From positions 3,348,001-3,412,000 of the forward strand of contig NZ_CP100762.1 in NCBI RefSeq assembly GCF_024296665.1: a DNA stretch of 64,000 nt. The letters run 5' to 3'. Position numbers and translations under genes: made by a program. Of the stretch, positions 49,463 to 57,677 are shown piece by piece; positions within the stretch are counted from its first letter, which is position 1; each line of letters starts with the position of its first letter. The DNA is from Salinilacihabitans rarus. Its GTDB lineage: Archaea > Halobacteriota > Halobacteria > Halobacteriales > Natrialbaceae. The notes beneath the pieces were generated by a model. That model was not told where the DNA came from. It saw only the letters and a list, made by a program, of their open reading frames with translations, and ran no database searches.

Positions 49463-50471
49463 CGAGACCGACATCAGTACGGCCAACACGATGCGTGAGC
49501 GCTCGGGCGAGAGTCGGATAAAACTCTGGTTGCTGCTGCGCGCGAACCGCCTTCTCGTCTCCAGTGTCCTGACCAGTGCCGTGTTCGTTGCATTCGTGAT
49601 CGCCGTCGCTGTCCTCGATCCACCATTTTCACGGCAAATCGAGTCCGGCGACATGATCGACACGATGTTCTCGACGATGATCACGGTCATCGTGACTGGG
49701 ACGACACTCGTCGTCACGATCGGTCAGCTCGTCCTCTCCCAGGAGAACGGCCCGCTCGGCGATCAACGCGAGCGTATGGCCAGTTCGATGGATTTCCGGG
49801 ATTTTACTGAAGAATTAATCGGGTCTCCGAGTCCTGCCGACCCATCCGAATTCCTCCGCCAGATCATCGGAATCACGGCACAACGGACGACGGCTCTTCG
49901 AGAGTCTATTGGTAAGAATGATGACGAGAACCTCCGAGAAGAGGTCGATGAATTCGCTGAAAGCGTCACTGGGAACGCTGACACGGTGTGTGATCAACTT
50001 GAGGATGCGCAGTTCGGCTCGTTCGATGTGTTATTCGCTGCACTAAATTTCAATTATAGCTGGAAAATCTTCCAAGTTGAACGTCTCGCGAACGAATACG
50101 AAGAGAGCCTCAATGAGGAAGAACGCGGCTTGCTTGACGACCTCAAAACAGCACTGTCTCTGTTTGGTCCGGCGCGCGAACACATCAAGACGTTGTACTT
50201 CCAGTGGGCACTCATTGACTTGTCTCAGATGATTCTCTATGCTGCAGTCCCGGCATTGGCCGTTGCGGGTATCATGGTCGGAATCGTCGATGCGGGGACG
50301 TTCCCAGGAAGCACACTCGGTCTCGATCACATCATCCTCGTCGTGGGTGGTGCGTTTGCGGTGACGCTCGTTCCATTCATGCTGTTCGTCTCGTACGTCC
50401 TTCGCATCGTCACCATAGCAAAACGGACACTTGCCATCGAGCCGCTGATCCTCCGCGAATCACAACGCTAA
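49455..50471 (+). CDS. Membrane protein of unknown function
   Basis: 338 residues with four hydrophobic helices: two near the N-terminus (VLTSAVFVAFVIAVAVLDPP; MFSTMITVIVTGTTLVVTIG) and two near the C-terminus (ILYAAVPALAVAGIMVGIVD; HIILVVGGAFAVTLVPFMLF). Between them is a ~150-residue helical domain with RQIIGITAQRTTALRESIGK and YSWKIFQVERLANEYEESLN. The topology (helix pair, large domain, helix pair) resembles haloarchaeal proteins of unknown function that accompany DUF4177/DUF2270 genes. Translationally coupled to the DUF4177 gene. It is the gene pair between R3 and R4. Confidence 0.75.
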   Translation: MTDETDISTANTMRERSGESRIKLWLLLRANRLLVSSVLTSAVFVAFVIAVAVLDPPFSRQIESGDMIDTMFSTMITVIVTGTTLVVTIGQLVLSQENGPLGDQRERMASSMDFRDFTEELIGSPSPADPSEFLRQIIGITAQRTTALRESIGKNDDENLREEVDEFAESVTGNADTVCDQLEDAQFGSFDVLFAALNFNYSWKIFQVERLANEYEESLNEEERGLLDDLKTALSLFGPAREHIKTLYFQWALIDLSQMILYAAVPALAVAGIMVGIVDAGTFPGSTLGLDHIILVVGGAFAVTLVPFMLFVSYVLRIVTIAKRTLAIEPLILRESQR

Positions 50472-50724
50472 GATCCGACGCAGAACTCAAACCTCAGACA
50501 CGGTTGGATGTGGACGCTTCGTGAGGCACTGAGGTTAGTCACTCTCAAAACGGGCGTCGATTGCTCGCGTCCCGCCACAGTTCCAATACCGTCCTCCGCG
50601 AGGAGATCGACACAGGCGCTGTTGAATGCCTTTGGAAATTTCCCAACCCCATTGCAGCCTCTAACATCGAAAATATAGCCCCGAAACGATTCGTCGTCCT
50701 TAATCCACTGGAATGACCGATGGA
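50472..50724. other. Intergenic region before R4
   Basis: About 250 bp without a recognisable gene, repeat or RNA. Its sequence is of moderate GC, like the rest of the element. Confidence 0.4.
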
Positions 50725-50855
50725 TACTCTATATTCAGCACGCCGCTCGTGATAGCGACTCGGGATTTCGGTCAGGAGTTGCCGAATACAGAGTGCGAAT
50801 GTCGCACGAGATTCGGGTCGATTTGCGAAGGGTAGTGATCGTTCAGTCTAGGAGA
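50725..50855 (+). repeat. Repeat R4
   Basis: TACTCTATATTCAGCACG (from 50725), then TGCCGAATACAGAGTGCGAA, GTCGCACGAGATTCGG and GATTTGCGAAGGGTAGTGAT. CTCTATATTCAGCA and TGCCGAATACAGAG are inverted copies with mismatches. The part containing GTGAAACAAACGA is absent. Confidence 0.65.
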
Positions 50856-50884
50856 AATGTTGAACACTGTCTTCTGTCCAACCC

Positions 50885-51262
50885 TCATCTACGAAGGGTT
50901 GCAACGGGACTTTTTGTACGGTGTCTCTCCTGATTTTCGGCCAACAGTTTGAGATGAGGTCGTATCTCGTCAAAATGGGGGCCTTGCATTACAAGATCGT
51001 CATTTCGATCCCACTCGATGAACCCGTACTCCGCTAATTTAGGCAGATGGATGTGGTGCATACTAACCGAGTACTCATCGGCTTCTGCAATCGTTCGAGA
51101 ACTGGATAGATGTCTGTGAAGTAGGTTCTCGTCTGCTTCTGCAACCTCTCGGGAAATGCCGGACGGTTTTGAGACGCGTTGGGGGCTGGAGAGTAATTTG
51201 ACTAGTAACTGTCGTCGGTGGCTGTCCGCCAATGCGTCAAAGACATCATCATAATTGACCAT
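50885..51262 (-). CDS. Winged-helix (ArsR-like) regulator
   Basis: 125 residues: DDVFDALADSHRRQLLVKLL at the start is typical of haloarchaeal ArsR-like regulators (ALADxxRRxLL). The recognition part is ADEYSVSMHHIHLPKLAEYG followed by FIEWDRNDDLVMQGPHFDEI as wing. It stands alone between R4 and R5. Its low GC and position suggest a regulator of the element. Target unknown. Confidence 0.8.
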   Translation of the reverse strand: MVNYDDVFDALADSHRRQLLVKLLSSPQRVSKPSGISREVAEADENLLHRHLSSSRTIAEADEYSVSMHHIHLPKLAEYGFIEWDRNDDLVMQGPHFDEIRPHLKLLAENQERHRTKSPVATLRR

Positions 51263-51381
51263 TCCATATCCCTCGGCCTCAACTATGGTCTCTCATAATC
51301 TTAAATACGCATCATTTTTACGGTTCACTGTTGTTTTGATTAACTGAGTGATTAAGTGTGCCCAGTTCAGTTCGCATATTC
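51263..51381. other. Upstream region of the ArsR-like gene
   Basis: AT-rich sequence (CTTAAATACGCATC on the plus strand near 51,299) probably carrying the minus-strand promoter. No gene seen. Confidence 0.4.
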
Positions 51382-51552
51382 ACTGAACAGCTGATTCATT
51401 GACTTCAGGATGAAACAAACGAAGCCGTCGTGCTAAACTCATCCTCTATATTCAGCACGCGACTCCTGTCAGTTGAAGGATTCAAAGACGCTGAATAGAG
51501 AGCACAAATGTGGCATAAATTGAGGGCCGATCTGCAAAGGGAAGTGATCGGC
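51382..51552 (+). repeat. Repeat R5 (full length)
   Basis: CTGAACAGCTGATTCATTGA, then GATGAAACAAACGAAGCCGT and CGTGCTAAACTCATCCTCTA with TTCAGCACG (left half), followed after about 30 nt by GCTGAATAGAGAGCACAAAT and GGCCGATCTGCAAAGGGAAG (right half). CGTGCT/AGCACG and CTCTATATTCAGC/GCTGAATAGAG are the two inverted repeats. Same layout as R2. Confidence 0.7.
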
Positions 51553-51599
51553 GGGACAGGTAGAGGAAGTTTCGAAGACAGTCGATCGCCACTGGAATG

Positions 51600-51806
51600 T
51601 TAGTCTCTGGCTGTCTGATCTTCGCGGGTGAAGTGGAAATATACGGGATGGTCATTGGGGCAGCGAACGAGTCGGGTCGTGGTACCTCCGTCTTCGGGCC
51701 TCGTGGAATCTGGCTCGGAACTAACCTCAACCTGTGAAATCCCCTGCGGCAGCCCTACTGGCACGGATTCTGAGCAAATCGGACACGTTACTTCCCGAAT
51801 GCCCAT
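51600..51806 (-). CDS. Small zinc-ribbon-like protein
   Basis: 68 residues with CPIC near the N-terminus and CPNDHPVYFHF about 35 residues later, a possible split zinc knuckle (C-x2-C … C-x3-H). The middle is polar and probably flexible (SEPDSTRPEDGGTTTRLV). It is the gene between R5 and R6. Function unknown. Confidence 0.6.
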   Translation of the reverse strand: MGIREVTCPICSESVPVGLPQGISQVEVSSEPDSTRPEDGGTTTRLVRCPNDHPVYFHFTREDQTARD

Positions 51807-51916
51807 AGTAGGTTAGAGTCAACAGAATACTAAAATACCACTAGCTAAGTCCTTTGATTCTCAGCGGTTGCGGTCCCGACGATCGATCTAAGGTACAGTC
51901 GGTACGCACGCGTGGT

Positions 51917-51982
51917 GAGCGGACGGTTCACTTACGGTATAACGTCGTTGTCGTGCTAAACCCACTCTCTATTCAGCACGCC
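51917..51982 (+). repeat. Repeat R6 (left half, degenerate)
   Basis: GAGCGGACGGTTCACTTACG, then GTCGTTGTCGTGCTAAACCC and ACTCTCTATTCAGCACGCC. It retains the GTCGTGCT/AGCACG inverted repeat; the right half is missing. It is the last copy, 120 bp before the stop of the VirD4-like gene. Confidence 0.6.
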
Positions 51983-52101
51983 ATCTGTATTAACCAGTGA
52001 GGATTTCAACAGAGCCTGTGGAGGTCGAAAACGGAGAAGTCCCTGACATCCATTTCCGGAGAAGAGACCTCAAATTAGTGGGAGACGGATAGACCACAGT
52101 T

Positions 52102-54153
52102 CTAATCGACCCCCTCGAAGTACTCGTCTGCTTTTGGCGTGAGAGAGACCGGCTTCACATCGAATACGCGGTTCTGGCTGCTTGTAACTCGCTCTACGGT
52201 CACGGGTTCACCGACGTTGATCAACCCCAGTTTTTCGAGGTTGTCGAAGCTGTAGTTGACCCTGTGATTCGTATAACCAGTGGACGAGGTGATCAGATTG
52301 GTGTCATCCTTTCCTTCCTTAATACAGTTGAGAACGGCGCGGTCGATCTCCCGAAGATCTTCGACCCACTCTGCATCACGGCTGGCTCTCTCAGAACCTT
52401 CGTAGAGGTTGAGTCCGTTTCCGGTAATTTCCAGAATTCGGTATTCTGCGTCTTCCAGCGAATCTATCTCGGTAAATGGCTCTCCCTGATCGGAATAATA
52501 GATGCCGTCCCCACCGTATTCTGTGTTGAGAGGGTCTGCAACGATGGTTTCCAGTTTTGAACCATTACCTTCTTCCACGATGAAGATGCATTCACGGCCT
52601 CTCTTAACAGCCCTCTGCAGGTTTTTCAGGACTTTCGCCGGTTTGGAGAGCGTTGAGTGTTCGGCTTCGAGATGCTCGATTTCGTCGTCCGGGAGGTGGA
52701 CGTGACCGTCCGGTTTCTCAGCACCCACATCCTGATAGAGCAGATCGACACGGAGACCGCGCTCCTCGAGCCGCTGTTTCGCGGTCGTAAGGAGCGCCCG
52801 GTGCTTTTCTCCGCCACTGTTTGTTCCTGGACCGAGAGATGGACTGAGGCTAGTTCCCTGTGTGGGTGGCGTAGCACTCTGGTGTTTGATGTCGTCGACG
52901 TGGTCCCTGTTTCCGTCCCACGGTGGGTAGGTGTCGATGATTCTGGCGTTGTCTCGGTTTCCTTTGCCGGGTGTCTGAACGGCCGCCCTGAACCGTCCTA
53001 ACTCGGCCAGGTTGCCTTTCTCGATTCCCTGGAGCATTCCCGCAATCCGGGTCAGGTCCTCTGAACTGCCCGGGTTGAACGCGATCTTGGTATTGGTGTT
53101 GTTGATGACCGCTTTCTGCATTGGTCGCTCTAGCTGGTGGAGGTACTGGGTGGCGAGCCAGCAGCCTAACCGGTACTCTCGGGCTTCGGACAGGATTTTC
53201 GCAAAGTTGCTTCCTTCGCCGCTGTAGTTCTGTAACTCGTCGACGAACAGGTAGAACGGTGTCCGCTCATCTATAGGCTGTGTGACACGGCTCTGTGCAG
53301 CTGCCCATACCTTGGTGATGACGATCGAGCCGACGAGTTCCGAGACCGTGGCCCCGACCTCTCCCTTCTGGACATCCACCAGGATGAGTTTCTGGCTGTC
53401 TATCGCCTCCTGGAAGTCGATGCCTGAACCGTCGGCGTCGATCACCCGTCGGATCGCCGAGTTCATCATGAAGTCGTTGAGCCGGCGCTGTAACGGCTCC
53501 ATCTCGTACGATGTCATGTCCTCTTTGACCCGGACCAGTTGCTCCCGAACGACCGGGTCCTGGATCTGGTCGATCAGGTCGGTGAGCGTCTCGTGGTTGA
53601 TGACGCTGCGGTAGACGTCGACCAGTGTGTGCGAGTCGCCGTTTTTGATGTTGAGCTCGAGGTATGCGTGGAGGAGGGTTTCGAGGACCCGCCCGAACTG
53701 GTCACCCCAATTTTCGCTCTGTCGCCGGAACAGATCGATCAGGTCGGAGACGATGATCTCCTTCTGGTTTTCCTGCTGTGCCAGGGTCATCCGCCCGTTC
53801 GTATAGGGCTCGAGGACGTTGACCGAGGGAACGGTTGGATGTGCTGGATTGATATAGATGATGTCGTCCCACCGCTCCTCAGAAAGCTTCGCGATGAACT
53901 CGTCGATAAGATCGCCTTTCGGGTTGATGATACAGCAACCGTAGCCCTTGTAGGCGTCTTGTAACGCGACGTGAACCAGTTCCTGACTCTTCCCGTACCC
54001 CGTTGGGCCTGTCGTCAGGACATGGGTCAATCGATCGGTATCGCGGAGCGTGACGTCTTCTTCGACGCCAAGGATCGAGGTTCGGGTCCCGAGGTACGTG
54101 GTGCTGCGGTTCTCCGCATCTTGGATGACTGCTCTGGTTGTTTTCGAATTCAC
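52102..54153 (-). CDS. VirD4/TraG-like coupling ATPase
   Basis: 683 residues. Walker A is GPTGYGKSQ (about 49-57), followed by GCCIINPKGDLIDEFIAKLS; Walker B is FYLFVDELQNYSGEG (about 299-313), followed by LATQYLHQLERPMQKAVINN. This is the FtsK/HerA-superfamily core of type IV coupling proteins (TraD/VirD4) that bring DNA to the secretion channel. The C-terminal ~170 residues include a winged helix (NLITSSTGYTNHRVNYSFDN LEKLGLINVG region). There is no N-terminal membrane anchor; the protein encoded at 54,280 may supply it or another partner domain. Gap to that gene is 126 bp. Confidence 0.87.
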   Translation of the reverse strand: MNSKTTRAVIQDAENRSTTYLGTRTSILGVEEDVTLRDTDRLTHVLTTGPTGYGKSQELVHVALQDAYKGYGCCIINPKGDLIDEFIAKLSEERWDDIIYINPAHPTVPSVNVLEPYTNGRMTLAQQENQKEIIVSDLIDLFRRQSENWGDQFGRVLETLLHAYLELNIKNGDSHTLVDVYRSVINHETLTDLIDQIQDPVVREQLVRVKEDMTSYEMEPLQRRLNDFMMNSAIRRVIDADGSGIDFQEAIDSQKLILVDVQKGEVGATVSELVGSIVITKVWAAAQSRVTQPIDERTPFYLFVDELQNYSGEGSNFAKILSEAREYRLGCWLATQYLHQLERPMQKAVINNTNTKIAFNPGSSEDLTRIAGMLQGIEKGNLAELGRFRAAVQTPGKGNRDNARIIDTYPPWDGNRDHVDDIKHQSATPPTQGTSLSPSLGPGTNSGGEKHRALLTTAKQRLEERGLRVDLLYQDVGAEKPDGHVHLPDDEIEHLEAEHSTLSKPAKVLKNLQRAVKRGRECIFIVEEGNGSKLETIVADPLNTEYGGDGIYYSDQGEPFTEIDSLEDAEYRILEITGNGLNLYEGSERASRDAEWVEDLREIDRAVLNCIKEGKDDTNLITSSTGYTNHRVNYSFDNLEKLGLINVGEPVTVERVTSSQNRVFDVKPVSLTPKADEYFEGVD

Positions 54154-54279
54154 GTCAGGGCACCTCCTACGCGATCGCCAGGTGTTCTACAACGCAGGGG
54201 TACTCTATTTTGGCCCGGGAATAGCCCACCTGTTTTCAAGCCGGATTCCACACTGACGTCGGATACAATAGGAGCATGG

Positions 54280-55260
54280 TCAGGGGTGTGCCGTCCTGAG
54301 GTTCTCTTGCTCTCTGTCTGGGATCGATACCAGCCCAGCGAGCTCCTCGGCAGAGGTCTGGAACGGAAGCATCCAGCCGCGAAACTCTTGGTCCGCTACG
54401 GCGGCCGCAAAGCCCCGTATGCGGGAGGCTCGAAGCGTCCGAAGATAGTGTGTTTCGAGAAACTGGCCGGTGGTCAAGTTCTCGAATACATTGAATCCGC
54501 CCGAGAGTTCTTTCACCCGGCTCAACGTGGCATCACCTGCCCCGATCACCAGGATGCGAATTCCCGTGTTGAATCGCGATCCGTCGACTTTCGCCTCGAT
54601 CAGGTTAGCCTGTTCTCGTTCACGTGCAGTCACATTGCGCTCGGGCAGCAAGATGCCCGACCGATCGCCTCCGAGGTACTGTGCCTCTTTCTGGGCCTTC
54701 CGGGCCCATCGACGATCCCTGATCGACTTCCGCGCAGCCGGTTGGAACAGGACCTGGATAACGAGTCGCGAATCCCGCATGGCATGGCGATGGAGTGAAC
54801 TCACCACCGAATTGATCGGTGGAGACTCGAAATCAGTCCGGAGTGGATACCAGTCTGTCTTTCCCATGGTGAGGACGCCGCCACCAATGGAGTTCCCCTT
54901 CTCGATGGGAAGGCCAGCTTCCCCCGACTCGAATCCGACCCCCGGGACGGTCTCCGCTAACTGGGTTCGGACTTTCCGCTCTAATCGCTTCGTAGGGACC
55001 GAGAACTGGAGCTGGAGCCGCTCCGGAGATGATCGACGGATCTCGTAGACAGAGACCGGTGACTTGTTCTGCAAGCCGAACCATGTCGTCTGGTACTCGG
55101 TGATACCTTTCACGAACCGGTAGACTGTCTCTGGAACGTCGTCGTTTGACGGTGGCTTAACCCTGACCGTGAACCTCCCGTCCGGCGCCTGAGAGAGGGC
55201 GTCCGCTGTCTCTTGATTTATTGTGATGTGGTTGCGGAGGAGTCGGTCTTTCGCGCTCAT
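54280..55260 (-). CDS. T4SS-associated protein of unknown function
   Basis: 326 residues, no membrane helix. Two alpha/beta halves are visible: FTVRVKPPSNDDVPETVYRF with SVYEIRRSSPERLQLQFSVP, and later NTGIRILVIGAGDATLSRVK with FETHYLR-like segments. In other conjugation systems a domain like this is fused in front of a VirD4/HerA-type ATPase; here it may be a separate subunit of the coupling protein (inference). Its ATG overlaps the stop of the VirB4-like gene by 4 bp, so it belongs to the same coupled operon. Confidence 0.7.
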   Translation of the reverse strand: MSAKDRLLRNHITINQETADALSQAPDGRFTVRVKPPSNDDVPETVYRFVKGITEYQTTWFGLQNKSPVSVYEIRRSSPERLQLQFSVPTKRLERKVRTQLAETVPGVGFESGEAGLPIEKGNSIGGGVLTMGKTDWYPLRTDFESPPINSVVSSLHRHAMRDSRLVIQVLFQPAARKSIRDRRWARKAQKEAQYLGGDRSGILLPERNVTAREREQANLIEAKVDGSRFNTGIRILVIGAGDATLSRVKELSGGFNVFENLTTGQFLETHYLRTLRASRIRGFAAAVADQEFRGWMLPFQTSAEELAGLVSIPDREQENLRTAHP

Positions 55261-57677
55261 GACTGAGGCACCCCTGTCAATCGGACGGCAATCCCGAGGA
55301 CCAGCACCCAGAGCACCTCGATGGCCACGAAGGCCACCGCCAGGGTAATCAGAACCCCCAGGTTGGTCGGCTCAGTGGGAATGATACCGACTGGGTCGAG
55401 GATCTGAATGAGCGTCCGCGACTCGACCACCCCCAATACGGAGAGGAGGAGGCCGCCGATGACCCCAGTGAACAGTCCTAGTTCGAACCGCTTGATGGAG
55501 GCTTTGGACGCCAGATTGAGGCTTGCGAGGAGGGTGAGCATCTTTCGGTTTGAGTCGGGGCTGTTATCTGAGTCCTGCTGATGCTTGTCTGCGTTCGGCT
55601 GCCCACCATCCGATTCCACCACCCGCCGTGGACGATCCGAGATTGCCTCGAGACCGCTATCCTCGTCTGCATGACCGGTTTCGAGGATGTCGTGTTCACG
55701 ATCAGTGGCTTTGATCCTGAGCGTAGTGTTCACCGGCCCACGGAGCAGCGCCGTACTGAACGGGAGGTCCGACCCTGTCCGGAGCCGATGGAGTTCTCCG
55801 GACTCAGTCCCGATCAGGTTGAAGAACGGTTCGATCTCCGTGTCGACGTCTTCCTGCTTGAAGAACAGGTTGCAGTCCACGTTTCGCAGAATGTTCTTCC
55901 CTTCCCGCGAGCGGGTGAACTCGTCGGCATTCTGTGTGATCAGCGTGACGGCGATGTTCCGGTCCCGACTCTCTCTGATGAGCCGCGACACCGTGTTGAG
56001 CCCGTCGTGATTAATCCGGTCTCCGATCGTGATGGGGCGATGCGCCTCGTCAACAACGACGAGCACTTTCGAATCGGTCTTGGATGCTTCCCGGTAGATG
56101 TGGCCGAGTGCCTCAACGAGCAGTTCGGTGTTGTCTTGTGACGGATCCTCGACTGTGTATCGCGTCACCCCATCAGGTTCGACGGCTGTGAGGTTGACGT
56201 GATCGAGGACAACGGTCTGACCGCCGAGTGAGTCGGTGACGGCTCCGTAGTCCCGTCGCTTCGGATCAAGGATGTAGATGTCGAGGTTATCGTAGGTCTG
56301 GGCCGACCGGAGGAGCATCAGCCCGGTCCAGTACGATTTTCCGGAGCCAGTCTTCCCCATCACCGTCATGTGGCCTGCATCCCAGGAGAACCGATCCAGG
56401 ATCACGGATGTCCCCTCCGAGGCATCCTGCCCGACCACGACGCCGTCTTCCTCGATCGTGTCCCCCGACGCGAAGGGGAACCCGGATGCGGCCGACCGGC
56501 CCGGCACGATCACTGTCTCGTGCAATGCGTCTGCGTGGTACGCCGAAGCAGCTCTGACCGCCTTGTGCGTCTTCAGGGCCGGCTCCTCCGTCTGGATCTG
56601 CTTTTTGCTCAGAACGGTCTCGACTGCTTTCCACGTCTCGTCAACCTCCTCGGGCGTCGACCCGGCGACCGTAATGTACACGCCGTAGTTCAGCAGGACT
56701 TCGCTCCGCCCTTCGATATCGAGCAGATCCTCGGCATCTCGTAATCTCCGTCTGAGGTCCACCTCGCGGGCCGGGCTCCGCGTTTCCTGCAGTTCAATTT
56801 TCAGCCGGCTGATCATCCGACTGATCCACGTGCGCTGATACGTGCTGATCGGCTTCGCAACCTGAACGACGCTGACTAACCCTGGCGCCTCAACGCTCAA
56901 GAGATCAGCCAACCAGGCCAGCTCCAGCTCGGCGGGATACTCCGTCACGTAGCGCAATTGCCGAACCTGCTTCTCCCCGTACTCCGTCTCGTATCGTCGC
57001 CGGTCGAGTTTCGTCTTCCCGAAGTAGAGCCGCTTCAAATGGGTTTTGAACGCGTCTCCTGTGATCCGCTCTGCGTACAGATCAGCCGCGGTTAACGCGT
57101 TTCGAATCTCTGTGCAGCGCTTATCTATCGCCTGCAATCGCTCCTGCACCGATGTGTGGGTTGACTCGTCAACCCGGACCACAACAACGTGGTCAGTGAC
57201 GACCTCAGAGTCGGCGGCACCTGAATACTGGGAGAGGTCAACAGTCCGCTGTCTGGAGTGGAGTTCAACTTGATATCCGAGCGTCTTCATCAGCTCATGG
57301 ACGGTGGCCAAGTTCGCCGTTTTCTCCAGATCTGAGAGGGTCTGGATGTCGCAAGACGACACCTTCACGAGGCCGAGGACCGTCCCGTTATCGAGGACAA
57401 CTGCATCGTTGTGAAGCTGTTCAAATGACGGCGACGATACCTGAACAACCGATCCAAAGCCGATGAGGGTAGCGATGTGCTCGTCGAGATGACGATCTCC
57501 CTGTTTGAACGCGACGAAGCCGAGTCCGATGATCGTCCCCGCCACCGCACCAAGATCGCCAGCCAGGCCCCAGCCGATGAGCGCCGGGATACCGATCCGG
57601 CCGAAATCGCCCACCGTGAACCGGTCCATGAACTTGACCTTGGTATCGATCGGGACTGGGAACGGGACGCGGATCAT
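55257..57677 (-). CDS. VirB4/TraC-like conjugation ATPase with VirB3-like N-terminus
   Basis: 806 residues. Residues about 15-55 form a short helix pair (MDRFTVGDFGRIGIPALIGW; GAVAGTIIGLGFVAFKQGDR) resembling VirB3/PrgI. The VirB4 domain follows: Walker A TVMGKTGSGKSYWTGLMLLR (about 435-454), Walker B SKVLVVVDEAHRPITIGD (about 533-550) and LITQNADEFTRSREGKNILR. Unusually, a C-terminal extension carries two hydrophobic helices (FTGVIGGLLLSVLGVVESRT; ITLAVAFVAIEVLWVLVLGI). It energises pilus or DNA-channel assembly at the membrane. The ATG at 57677 gives a 4-bp ATGA overlap with the upstream stop. Confidence 0.88.
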   Translation of the reverse strand: MIRVPFPVPIDTKVKFMDRFTVGDFGRIGIPALIGWGLAGDLGAVAGTIIGLGFVAFKQGDRHLDEHIATLIGFGSVVQVSSPSFEQLHNDAVVLDNGTVLGLVKVSSCDIQTLSDLEKTANLATVHELMKTLGYQVELHSRQRTVDLSQYSGAADSEVVTDHVVVVRVDESTHTSVQERLQAIDKRCTEIRNALTAADLYAERITGDAFKTHLKRLYFGKTKLDRRRYETEYGEKQVRQLRYVTEYPAELELAWLADLLSVEAPGLVSVVQVAKPISTYQRTWISRMISRLKIELQETRSPAREVDLRRRLRDAEDLLDIEGRSEVLLNYGVYITVAGSTPEEVDETWKAVETVLSKKQIQTEEPALKTHKAVRAASAYHADALHETVIVPGRSAASGFPFASGDTIEEDGVVVGQDASEGTSVILDRFSWDAGHMTVMGKTGSGKSYWTGLMLLRSAQTYDNLDIYILDPKRRDYGAVTDSLGGQTVVLDHVNLTAVEPDGVTRYTVEDPSQDNTELLVEALGHIYREASKTDSKVLVVVDEAHRPITIGDRINHDGLNTVSRLIRESRDRNIAVTLITQNADEFTRSREGKNILRNVDCNLFFKQEDVDTEIEPFFNLIGTESGELHRLRTGSDLPFSTALLRGPVNTTLRIKATDREHDILETGHADEDSGLEAISDRPRRVVESDGGQPNADKHQQDSDNSPDSNRKMLTLLASLNLASKASIKRFELGLFTGVIGGLLLSVLGVVESRTLIQILDPVGIIPTEPTNLGVLITLAVAFVAIEVLWVLVLGIAVRLTGVPQS

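Noticed and set aside
46857-51982. R1-R6 as a CRISPR array
   Set aside because: The copies are 0.4-1.7 kb apart with genes between them, unequal in length and not regularly spaced; no cas genes are present.
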